Part shown: positions 1 to 7,336 of the stretch, one piece after another
Layout of the letters: every line of letters begins with the position of its first letter
Numbering within the stretch: position 1 is the first letter of the stretch
NCBI RefSeq assembly: GCF_003030345.1
Contig: NZ_CP028158.1
Span: 3,720,001-3,784,000, forward strand
Origin: Plantactinospora sp. BC1
Lineage (GTDB): Bacteria; Actinomycetota; Actinomycetes; Mycobacteriales; Micromonosporaceae
Length of the DNA: 64,000 bases
Direction of reading: 5' to 3'
Notes under the pieces: model-generated
The model's input: the letters and a program-made list of their open reading frames with translations, nothing else
Database searches by the model: none
Told to the model about the DNA's origin: nothing
Position numbers and translations under genes: made by a program

Positions 1-41
1 ATCGGCGTCTCCTTGGTCCGGCTCCGGGGTGGGACGCGAAG

Positions 42-57
42 TGTGACCGGCGTCACG
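42..57. promoter_or_regulatory. CRP-like binding site 1
   Basis: TGTGA, six bases, then TCACG: matches the CRP/GlxR-family half-site pattern TGTGA-N6-TCACA at nine of ten positions. It lies about 230 bp upstream of the first gene, with a second similar site 70 bp further on. Binding by a Crp-type regulator is inference. Confidence 0.4.
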
Positions 58-111
58 CCTCTGTCCGAGATCGTGCGCCTCCCGAAGATCCACGTCAACC
101 GATGCCGGCCG

Positions 112-127
112 GGTGACCGAGATCACG
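112..127. promoter_or_regulatory. CRP-like binding site 2
   Basis: GGTGA, six bases, then TCACG: a second CRP-like palindrome with the same N6 spacing as the site at 42-57. The pair suggests catabolite-type control of the gene starting at 286, although the distance of about 160 bp from the start is long for direct activation. Confidence 0.35.
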
Positions 128-285
128 CTTCCGCCCAGGGCGTCGAGCCGGCCATTCGAAGAAGTCTTCGACTGCTCGTATGCGGGTTCCGCCGTACCAG
201 GCCAAGGTCGAGTCCCGACAGCACCGCGGCGTGTCAGCACTTGATTTCGGCAATATCATCCGGGGTTTCGGCTAGGTTTTCCCGC

Positions 286-990
286 ATGAGCTTGCTGGGT
301 GACGCGGTGGCGGTGCTGGACGAGAGGGGCGTGCTGGACCGGCTGGGACGGCTGATCCAGCAGGTCTACCGGCGCGCGGCCGACCGGCACGAGCCGGAAC
401 TCGGCGACGACGCGATGAGCTTCGGCACCACCGTGTGGCGCAACCTGACCAACCTCGGCAAGGCCGAGTTCGAGGGGCTGGACGGCATCCGGGTCCGGCT
501 GGAGGACAACTCGCTGGAGATCCTCTGCGCCGGCTACGTCGTCCGGCTCTACTCGTTGCAGGGCGGGATCGAGTCGATCCGCTGGGAGGGCAGCGAGGCC
601 CGGCTCGGCGGCGCGGTGGAGAACAGCCGCGACGGGCAGCTCGCCTTCGACGACGAGGGGCAGTTCCCCGAGGTCTTCGCCGAGGTGGTGCCGCCGAAAC
701 GGCACATCCGGATCGCGCACACCGGCGACATCGTCACCGGCGAGGCGGTCGCCTACATCGGGCTGCCCCGGGACAACCGGGACAGCGGCTCCCCCTGGTT
801 CGAGGTACGCCTCTGGTTCGGTGAGCCGGCCACCACCGGGGCGCCACTGCCGGTGGTCGAGGGGACGGTGCCGCAGCCCCGCACCGACGAGCTGCCGATC
901 CCCGAACTCGACCTGCTCGCCCTCCAGCCCGGCGACCCGGGAAGCGGGTTCGGCGCCGCGTTCGGCCGTCCGGCCGAGCGGTCGGCGTGA
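286..990 (+). CDS. hypothetical protein coupled to an ImmA-type regulator
   Basis: This encodes 234 residues of unknown function. There is no signal peptide or membrane segment. It looks soluble and acidic, with a helical N-terminus (about 1-45), a beta-rich middle and a proline-rich C-terminal tail after about residue 190. The start is the ATG at 286. It has no Shine-Dalgarno sequence, but a TAGGTT box at 273-278 ends 7 nt before it, which fits a leaderless transcript; an upstream in-frame extension looks non-coding. Its stop overlaps the start of the XRE/ImmA gene (GTGA, 987-990), so the two are probably co-translated. The coupling suggests a regulatory target or partner of that protein. 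No family recognised. Confidence 0.75.
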   Translation: MSLLGDAVAVLDERGVLDRLGRLIQQVYRRAADRHEPELGDDAMSFGTTVWRNLTNLGKAEFEGLDGIRVRLEDNSLEILCAGYVVRLYSLQGGIESIRWEGSEARLGGAVENSRDGQLAFDDEGQFPEVFAEVVPPKRHIRIAHTGDIVTGEAVAYIGLPRDNRDSGSPWFEVRLWFGEPATTGAPLPVVEGTVPQPRTDELPIPELDLLALQPGDPGSGFGAAFGRPAERSA

Positions 991-2099
991 CGGGCCGGCT
1001 CCGACCGCCGGTACCCGCCGCCGCAGCCGCCGCAGCGTTCGCGCCGCACGCCCTCGCCCTGGCCCGCCGGTGGCGGCGGATGCGCAAGAACGAGCTGGCC
1101 CGGCAGGTCGGGGTCACCGCGGCGGCGGTCAGCCAGTACGAGCTGGGCCAGGCCCGTCCGTCGGCGGCGACACTGGCCCGGCTGGCCCTGGCCCTCTCCA
1201 TGCCGGTCGAGTTCTTCGCCGCCGGCTTCGGCGTGCCGGTCACCTCGGGACAGGCGCACTTCCGCAGCCTGCGCACCACCAGCCAGGCCGAACGGGACCA
1301 GGCGGAGGCGTTCGGCGAACTCGCCTGGCGGGTGGTGGAGGTGGTCGAGCGGCAACTCCGGCTGCCCCGGCTCCGGTTGCCGCACCTGGAGCTGGCCGAG
1401 CCGACCGGCCCGGACGACGTACGCGCCGCCGCCGTCACCGCCCGGGACGCGTTCGGCCTGGGGGCCGCCCCGGTGCCGCACATGGTGCGGCTGCTGGAGT
1501 CGGCCGGGGTGATCGTGCTCGCACTGCCGGACGTCTCCGAGCGGGTCGACGCCTTCTCGCACTGGTACGGCCAGCGTCCGTTCGTCTTCCTCAACCCGGG
1601 TAAGGACGACAAGGCCCGGTCCCGGATGGACGCCGCGCACGAGCTGGGCCACCTGCTGATGCACCACGACGCCGAGCCGGGCAGCCAGCTGCTGGAACGC
1701 CAGGCCACCGCCTTCGCCTCGGAGTTCCTGGCCCCGAGCACGGCACTGCGCGACGAACTGCCGCCCCGGCTCGACTTCGACCGGCTGCACGAGCTCAAGC
1801 GCCGCTGGGGGATCAGCCTGAAGGCGCTGGTCTATCGGGGCCACGACCTCGGCGTCTACCGGGAGCACACCTACCGGCGCGGGATGGCGCTGCTCGCCCA
1901 GTGGGGCTTTCCGGAGCCGGGCGACCTCGGCCCCCGCGAGCAGCCGTCGCTGCTCGGCAAGGCCGTCGAACTCCTCGGCCGGCAGCAGGTCACCGTCGGC
2001 CGGTTGGCGACCCTGGCCGGACTGCCGGCCGGGCTCACCACGGCGGTGCTGGCCGCCGGCACCGAGCACGTGCCCGAGCTGGAGATCGCCGCCACCTGA
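987..2099 (+). CDS. XRE helix-turn-helix / ImmA-IrrE metallopeptidase
   Basis: This encodes 370 residues. An N-terminal XRE-type helix-turn-helix (about residues 30-85, including NELARQVGVTAAAVSQYELG) is followed by an ImmA/IrrE (COG2856) zinc metallopeptidase domain. The HEXXH motif is HELGH at residues 218-222. Family members usually cleave a cognate repressor or act as DNA-binding stress regulators; ImmA of ICEBs1 and IrrE of Deinococcus are examples. The GTG start overlaps the stop of the preceding unknown gene by 4 nt, implying translational coupling. A target is not identifiable here; the coupled partner is the obvious candidate. No mobile element is visible around it. Confidence 0.88.
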   Translation: MTGRLRPPVPAAAAAAAFAPHALALARRWRRMRKNELARQVGVTAAAVSQYELGQARPSAATLARLALALSMPVEFFAAGFGVPVTSGQAHFRSLRTTSQAERDQAEAFGELAWRVVEVVERQLRLPRLRLPHLELAEPTGPDDVRAAAVTARDAFGLGAAPVPHMVRLLESAGVIVLALPDVSERVDAFSHWYGQRPFVFLNPGKDDKARSRMDAAHELGHLLMHHDAEPGSQLLERQATAFASEFLAPSTALRDELPPRLDFDRLHELKRRWGISLKALVYRGHDLGVYREHTYRRGMALLAQWGFPEPGDLGPREQPSLLGKAVELLGRQQVTVGRLATLAGLPAGLTTAVLAAGTEHVPELEIAAT

Positions 2100-2475
2100 G
2101 CTGCTCGGACCCGCCCGCACCGGGCGCGTCGACGCCGGTAATTGCCTTGCCGAGCCGCCCTTCCGGTCGCATGATTCAAGGCGTGACATGGCAGGAACCG
2201 CACACCGCACGCCGCCGCTGTCGGCGTGCCGGGTCCCTGGCCTGACCGGACGACATCGCGCGCGATCTCGGCGCGCCGGTCCGGCGACCGCCGGACCCGA
2301 GGGCCCCGCCCGGGGCCCGACGCCGGGTTCTCGGACAACCCGGCCTCCCGCGGCGGCGCGGGGCGCGGTCACCTCTCTCATCGGGTACGACGCAGGTCGT
2401 GCCAGCGCCCGCCCCGCGCCGCCGCACCACACCCGCGCCGACCGGCCGTGACCATCCCGACCCGTCCGGCCGCCC
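2100..2475. other. non-coding gap between convergent genes with GC hairpin
   Basis: This is 376 bp with no supportable gene; the open frames here have no family resemblance. The visible element is an inverted repeat at 2301-2318 (GGGCCCCG / CGGGGCCC), a plausible bidirectional terminator between the convergent ImmA and DUF456 genes. There is no U-tract, as is usual in this GC range. Confidence 0.5.
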
Positions 2476-2979
2476 TCAGGTGAGGACGAGGCCGACCAGC
2501 CAGACGCCGGTGATGCCGAGCGCCGCCGCCAACTCGACCAGCAGGGCGAGCCCGACCGCCGAGAGCGCGTGCCGGGTGGACGGCCACGCCTGCTTCGCGT
2601 CTCCGAGCCGGGCCAGTTCGGCGAGCCAGAGCCCGAGTACGAAGCCGAGCACCAGCCCGACCACCGGCACCACGAAGAACCCGACCAGCCCGAGTACGCC
2701 CCCGGCGAGCAGCGACATCGTCGGTACCCCGCTGCGCTTGAGGTTCCGCCCCGGCCAGAGGTACTTGATCGTGGTGCCGAGTACGGCGATCACGGTGGCG
2801 AGGCCGAGCACCACCCAGCGGCCGAACCCCTCGCCGTCGCCGAAGAACGACCAGACCACCACGCCCAGCCAGCACAGGATCAGCCCGGGGATGATCGGCA
2901 CGATCACCCCGCAGACGCCGATCACGATCGTCACGCCACACAGGAGGGTCACCACGGACTCGGTGTCGGTCATGTCCAC
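2476..2979 (-). CDS. DUF456 family membrane protein
   Basis: This encodes a 167-residue integral membrane protein with four to five hydrophobic segments (about 10-32, 33-50, 53-75, 90-130, 140-166). Its glycine-rich loops and the PIIPG motif near the N-terminus are typical of the DUF456 family. The start is ATG (MDMTDTES). The function of the family is unknown; a small-molecule or envelope role is only guessed. It stands alone: the next gene on the same strand ends 115 bp upstream, separated by a 21-bp tandem repeat. Confidence 0.8.
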   Translation of the reverse strand: MDMTDTESVVTLLCGVTIVIGVCGVIVPIIPGLILCWLGVVVWSFFGDGEGFGRWVVLGLATVIAVLGTTIKYLWPGRNLKRSGVPTMSLLAGGVLGLVGFFVVPVVGLVLGFVLGLWLAELARLGDAKQAWPSTRHALSAVGLALLVELAAALGITGVWLVGLVLT

Positions 2980-3055
2980 GTCCTCCAGGGTGCCCTACCG
3001 GCTCGACCCGCACCGCATCCGCCACCCCGGGTCGGACGGGCACGCTCCGTCACCG

Positions 3056-3108
3056 GACGGCACCCTGGCAGCGTCAGACGGCACCCTGGCAGCGTCAGAC
3101 GGCACCCT
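3056..3108. repeat. 21-bp tandem repeat spanning a stop codon
   Basis: Two full 21-bp copies (3056-3076 and 3077-3097) and an 11-bp partial copy (3098-3108). The repeated unit contains the last codons and the TGA stop of the GGDEF/EAL gene (stop 3095-3097). Because 21 is a multiple of three, the second copy supplies another in-frame stop. Confidence 0.9.
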
Positions 3109-5263
3109 CGCGGCGGCGCTGTGCGCGGGCGGCCAACCACCGGGTGATCTCGTCCTCCGGGGCCGGCGCGGCGAAGTACCGGCCCTGGGCGGCGTCGCAG
3201 CCCAGCGCCCGGAGCTGGTCCGCCTGGCCGAGCGTCTCCACCGCCTCGGCGGTGACGGTCAACCCGAGCGCGTGGGCCAGCCGCACCAGCGCGTCGACGA
3301 TCCGCCCGTCCACCAGGCCCTGCCGGTCGCTGGACCGGATCCCCTCGACGAACGGCCCGGCGAGCTTGAGGTTGTGGATCGGCAGCCGGCGCAGGTACGC
3401 CAGGTTGGAGTAGCCGGTGCCGAAGTCGTCGATCGCCAGCCGTACCCCCAGGGCGGCCAGCCGGCGCAGTGCCGGCAGCGGCTCCCCCGCCGTGGCCATC
3501 ACGGCGCTCTCGGTCAGTTCGAGTTGCAGCAGGTCGGCCGGGAGTTCCGTCTGGCGCAGCACCTCCGAGACCGTGCCGACGATCTCCGGGTCGCGGGCCT
3601 GCCGGGCGGCCAGGTTGACGCTGACCACCAGCCGGGCGTCGGTGAACTCCCGGTGCCACCGGCTGGCCGCCTCGCAGGCCCGGGTCAGCACCCAGCGGCC
3701 GAGGTCGACGATCAGCCCGGTCTCCTCGGCCAGGCCGATGAACTCGTCCGGGCCGAGCAGCCCCAGCTCCGGATGCCGCCACCGGACCAGCGCCTCCACC
3801 GCGCAGATCGTCTCGTCGGCCAGGGTCACGATCGGCTGGTAGTCGACAGTGAACTCGCCCCGGGCCAGCCCCGCCGACATGCCGGCGACCAGGGCCGACC
3901 GGGTCTGCTCCCGGGCCCGCCGCGCCGGGTCGTAGCTCACCCACCGGCTCCGGCCCTCGGCCTTGGCCCAGTAGAGGGTGACGTCCGCGGCCTTCATCAG
4001 CTCGCCGACCGAGGTGGTGGCGAGCGGCCCGGAGACCACGCCGATGCTGGCCGAGACCGACAGCCGGTGCTCGCCGATCTGCACCGGCTCGGCGACCGCC
4101 GCCAGCGCGAGGTCGGCCACCGCCTTGACCGCCCGGCAGCCGGCGTTGTGGTCGATCAGGATCACGAACTCGTCGCCGCCCATCCGGGCGACCAGGTGCC
4201 CCTGCCCGGCCACGCAGTCGGCGAGCCGCCGGGCGACGGTGACCAGCAGGTTGTCGCCGAGGTCGTGCCCGAGACTGTCGTTGACCGCCTTGAAGCCGTC
4301 GAGGTCGAGGAAGCAGATCCCGACCCGGTCGTCCGGCCCGCCGGTGGCGAAGACCTCGCCGAGCCGCTCGAAGAAGAGGGTACGGTTCGGCAGCCCGGTC
4401 AGCGGGTCGTGCGACGCCTGGTAGCGCAGCCGCTGCGCGAGCTCGTGCCGTTCGGTGATGTCCTCCACCATCGCCACGGTGAACCGGGGCCGCCCGTCGT
4501 CGTGCCGGATCAGCGACACCGCGAGGTCGGTCCAGACCGCGCTGCCGTCCTTGCGGTAGTAGCGCTTCTCGACCCGTACGGCGTCCTGCTTGCCCTCGAT
4601 CAGTTCCTGGTACAGCTCCCACATCCCGGCCGCGTCGTCGGGGTGGAACAGCGCGGCCACGTTGATCTCGCGCAGTTCGGCCACGGAATAGCCGAGCAGT
4701 TCGGCGAAGGCCCGGTTGACGTCGATGATCTGCCCGTCGAGGTCGGCGATGCCGATCCCGATCGCGGCGTCGACGAAGACCGCCCGGAACCGCGCCTCGC
4801 TGTCCCGCAGCGCCTGCTCGACCCTGTCCCGGGCCTCCCAGGCGGCCTGGCCGATCCGCTCCTGCTCGCGCAGTGTCCGCTGACGCAGCGCGGCGGCGAA
4901 CCCGGCCGACAGGGCACCCTGGAGGGCGGCGACCCGGGGTGCGGCCGTCGACTCGGGCAGGCCGGGCAGGACGACGGAGCGGAACTGCTCGCCGAGGGCG
5001 CGTACCGACCAGTCCAGTACGCCCGGCTCGGTGAGGTGGGCGTCGACCAGGGCCCGGCCGACGTCGTACCCGGGCTGGGCGGTGAACGGTTCGGCCAGGG
5101 TCGCCTCGGCGAGTCGTACGCTCTGCGCCAGCAGCAGCCGCTCGTTCTCGGGGGTACTCGTCGCCACGAAGCCGCACCGGGCCACCTCCCGGGCCCAGCG
5201 TCGCGCGTACAGCCGCGCACCGGACCCGTCGTACCCCGGCTCGGCGACGGAGGCGGACACCAC
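3095..5263 (-). CDS. PAS-GGDEF-EAL cyclic-di-GMP protein
   Basis: This encodes 722 residues. An uncharacterised helical N-terminal region (1-150) is followed by a PAS sensor (about 152-275), a GGDEF diguanylate cyclase domain (about 280-450, GGDEF at 362-366) and an EAL phosphodiesterase domain (about 465-715, EAL at 490-492; also DDFGTGYS and AEAVET). Both catalytic signatures look intact, so the protein may make and degrade c-di-GMP. LKID, the usual EAL motif, is LKLA here, keeping the lysine. There are no membrane segments. The start is GTG at 5263; its G is also the last base of the upstream methyltransferase TAG stop, so the two are co-translated. c-di-GMP controls development in Streptomyces relatives; a similar role here is inference. 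Confidence 0.93.
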   Translation of the reverse strand: MVSASVAEPGYDGSGARLYARRWAREVARCGFVATSTPENERLLLAQSVRLAEATLAEPFTAQPGYDVGRALVDAHLTEPGVLDWSVRALGEQFRSVVLPGLPESTAAPRVAALQGALSAGFAAALRQRTLREQERIGQAAWEARDRVEQALRDSEARFRAVFVDAAIGIGIADLDGQIIDVNRAFAELLGYSVAELREINVAALFHPDDAAGMWELYQELIEGKQDAVRVEKRYYRKDGSAVWTDLAVSLIRHDDGRPRFTVAMVEDITERHELAQRLRYQASHDPLTGLPNRTLFFERLGEVFATGGPDDRVGICFLDLDGFKAVNDSLGHDLGDNLLVTVARRLADCVAGQGHLVARMGGDEFVILIDHNAGCRAVKAVADLALAAVAEPVQIGEHRLSVSASIGVVSGPLATTSVGELMKAADVTLYWAKAEGRSRWVSYDPARRAREQTRSALVAGMSAGLARGEFTVDYQPIVTLADETICAVEALVRWRHPELGLLGPDEFIGLAEETGLIVDLGRWVLTRACEAASRWHREFTDARLVVSVNLAARQARDPEIVGTVSEVLRQTELPADLLQLELTESAVMATAGEPLPALRRLAALGVRLAIDDFGTGYSNLAYLRRLPIHNLKLAGPFVEGIRSSDRQGLVDGRIVDALVRLAHALGLTVTAEAVETLGQADQLRALGCDAAQGRYFAAPAPEDEITRWLAARAQRRREGAV

Positions 5264-6081
5264 TAGCCCGCGCCGCGGTCGTGCCGGCCCACGCCGCCGA
5301 ACGCCCCGAGCCGCTCCGGATGCTCCCCCGGGTCGGTCGGTTCGTCGGGTCGCCAGAGCGGCATGTGCACGACACCCGGTTCGACGATGGTGAAGTCGCC
5401 GAAGAAGGCGGTGATCTCGGCCCGGGAGCGGAGGGTGATCTCGGTCGACGTCCGGGCGGAGAGCCGCTGCGCGTCGAGCATCTCCCTGGGCTGGTCCTCG
5501 TGGGTCGAGTGGGAGAGCAGCAGGTAGCTGCCGGGGACCGTGGCGGCGCGCAGGGTCGCCAGGATCTCCTGCGGATGGTCCGAGTCCGGGACGAAGTGCA
5601 CCACCCCGGCCAGGAGTACGGCGACCGGGCGGCTGAAGTCGATCACCCCGAGCTTCTCGGCCTCGGCGAGGATCCGCTCCGGCTCCCGCAGGTCGGCGTG
5701 GATCACCCCGGTGTACTCGTTGCCGGCCAGGATCGACCGGCTGTGCGCCACCGCCACCGGGTCGATGTCGACGTACGCGATCCGGGCGGTCGGGTTGAGC
5801 GCCTGGGCGACCTCGTGCACGTTGCCGACGGTGGGGATGCCCGAACCGATGTCGAGGAACTGGTCGATGCCCTCGCCGACCAGCATCCGTACGCCCCGGC
5901 GCAGGAACGCCCGACCGGCCCGCATCGTCTCGGCCAGGTTCGGTGTCATCCCGGCGATCTGCTCGGCGAGCTGCCGGTCGATCTCGAAGTTGTGCGCGCC
6001 GCCGAGGAAGTAGTCGTAGACCCGGGCGGCGCTGGGCCTGGTCAGATCGATGTCCGCGGGTAGCCCGTCCGGAAGTCGCAT
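5263..6081 (-). CDS. DUF574-type SAM-dependent methyltransferase
   Basis: This encodes 272 residues matching the actinobacterial S-adenosyl methyltransferase family (DUF574, Methyltransf_19). The early motif PSAARVYDYFLGG is near residues 16-28 and the SAM-binding FLDIGSGIPT is near 86-95. An acidic residue follows (YVDIDPVAV), and there is a conserved NLAETMRAGRAFL stretch. The substrates of the family are unknown. It is the first gene of a two-gene operon: its TAG stop shares one base with the GTG start of the GGDEF/EAL gene. The start is ATG at 6079-6081. The coupling to a c-di-GMP protein is unusual and hints at a shared signalling role, unproven. Confidence 0.9.
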   Translation of the reverse strand: MRLPDGLPADIDLTRPSAARVYDYFLGGAHNFEIDRQLAEQIAGMTPNLAETMRAGRAFLRRGVRMLVGEGIDQFLDIGSGIPTVGNVHEVAQALNPTARIAYVDIDPVAVAHSRSILAGNEYTGVIHADLREPERILAEAEKLGVIDFSRPVAVLLAGVVHFVPDSDHPQEILATLRAATVPGSYLLLSHSTHEDQPREMLDAQRLSARTSTEITLRSRAEITAFFGDFTIVEPGVVHMPLWRPDEPTDPGEHPERLGAFGGVGRHDRGAG

Positions 6082-6236
6082 GTCCGCCTCAGCTCGTCAC
6101 TCCGGCCCGTGCAGGGGCTGGTCGGCCACGACCTGCACCCGGCAGGAAGCGCCGACGAACCCGGCGGGGTCGTGGTGATCGACCCACACTTTAGGGCCTG
6201 CCCAGCGGATCTTCTACCGGCCGTACGGTGGCGGGA

Positions 6237-6242
6237 TAGGTT
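6237..6242 (+). promoter_or_regulatory. candidate -10 box for a leaderless transcript
   Basis: TAGGTT ends 7 nt before the ATG at 6250, exactly the same box and spacing as at 273-278 before the ATG at 286. No good -35 is visible. Confidence 0.4.
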
Positions 6243-6249
6243 TGGCCGC

Positions 6250-6366
6250 ATGGCGCAGGCGGCGGTCGTCCGGGAGATCGGCATCGATGGTCCGGTCGTC
6301 CGACCGGCCGGCCGGTGCGGCGACCGGATCGGCGCTCCGGCCCGGCCCCAACCCGTCCGGAGGTGA
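6250..6366 (+). CDS. short leader ORF upstream of DUF998 gene
   Basis: This is a 38-codon ORF starting at an ATG 7 nt after a TAGGTT box and ending in a TGA at 6364-6366. That TGA is embedded in a Shine-Dalgarno-like GGAGGTGA (6359-6366) and overlaps a GTG that opens the DUF998 frame. The peptide is arginine/proline-rich and resembles nothing known. It could be a translated leader coupling to the membrane protein gene, or chance; the promoter placement and overlap are the only support. Confidence 0.35.
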   Translation: MAQAAVVREIGIDGPVVRPAGRCGDRIGAPARPQPVRR

Positions 6367-7112
6367 CGCGCCGCGAGGTGACCCGCCCGGAGCTGGTGGG
6401 TACCGCTGTCACCGCGGCCCGGCGGCCCGCCGTCGCGTTCGCCTCGGCGGCCTGCACGCTGCTCGGTACGGTCGCGGTGGCTCTCGCCGTGTTCGTCGGC
6501 CCGGCCCCGGAACTCGCCGCGTACGTCAGCGAGACCGGCGCCTCGGGCGGTGCCACCGTCTGGGCGTACCGGATCGGCCTGCTGGCCGCCGCCGCCGGGC
6601 AGATACTGCTCGGCGCGGCCCTGCCCACCGTGTCGCGGCTGGCGACCGGGCTGCTGGTGGCGAGCGCGGCCGCCACGGTGCTCTCGGCCGGGGTGAGTTG
6701 TCGCGCCGCCTGCCCGCTGCCGCCCTTCGACCGGGTGACCCTGGCCGACCTGGTGCACGGCGGGGCCAGCATCGCGGCGGTGGCCGGCACCGTCTTCGCG
6801 ATGCTGGCGGTGGCCGGGACGACCGGCGCGCCCCGGACGCTGCGCGGGATCTCGGCGGCCGCCGCCGCGGTCGCGCTGCCGCTGTCGGCGGTTGCCGGGC
6901 TCGCCCTGCTGCTGGTCGGCCGGAGCGTCCTGATGGGCGCGGTCGAGCGGCTTCTCCTGCTCGACCTGGCCGCCTGGGTGATCGCCACCGCGCTCACCCT
7001 CGGGCTGCCCCGGGCCGCCGCCGGGGCGGCGCCAGCGGGCGAACCTGCGGGTGCGCCGGCCCGAGGCCGGCGTGCCGGGCCGGCGGGCCGGGGAGGCACG
7101 GGCCGCCTGTAA
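6363..7112 (+). CDS. DUF998 family membrane protein
   Basis: This encodes about 249 residues with six hydrophobic segments (roughly 17-40, 55-78, 83-105, 125-150, 160-185, 195-220) and the overall pattern of DUF998 proteins. The C-terminal 30 residues are Gly/Ala/Pro/Arg-rich and cytoplasmic-like. Function unknown; a transport or envelope role is possible. The start is uncertain. GTG at 6363 overlaps the TGA of the short upstream ORF, GTG at 6378 lies downstream of the GGAGGTGA at 6359-6366, and an earlier GTG at 6315 is in frame. The gene is monocistronic apart from the leader ORF. Confidence 0.72.
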   Translation: MTRREVTRPELVGTAVTAARRPAVAFASAACTLLGTVAVALAVFVGPAPELAAYVSETGASGGATVWAYRIGLLAAAAGQILLGAALPTVSRLATGLLVASAAATVLSAGVSCRAACPLPPFDRVTLADLVHGGASIAAVAGTVFAMLAVAGTTGAPRTLRGISAAAAAVALPLSAVAGLALLLVGRSVLMGAVERLLLLDLAAWVIATALTLGLPRAAAGAAPAGEPAGAPARGRRAGPAGRGGTGRL

Positions 7113-7336
7113 GGCGCCTCACGACGGTCCGTCCTTTCATTACCGGCCCGGGCGTCGTATCGTCTCTTGACGATGACCAATGTCTGGTTCCTGACCGTGC
7201 GCCTGTATGTCGACCTCCGACTACAGGCCAGCGGCTGTTGTCGCGGCTGACGCGTTCTCCGCCGACCACAGACCGCCAATCCGGCGTACCCCCCGGTCAC
7301 CAACCGCCCGCCGGATCCAGACCCTGGGACTTCCCT

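Noticed and set aside
2399-5266. 955-codon open frame on the plus strand opposite the GGDEF/EAL gene
   Set aside because: Antisense shadow of GC-rich coding DNA; the minus-strand frame has clear PAS, GGDEF and EAL motifs.
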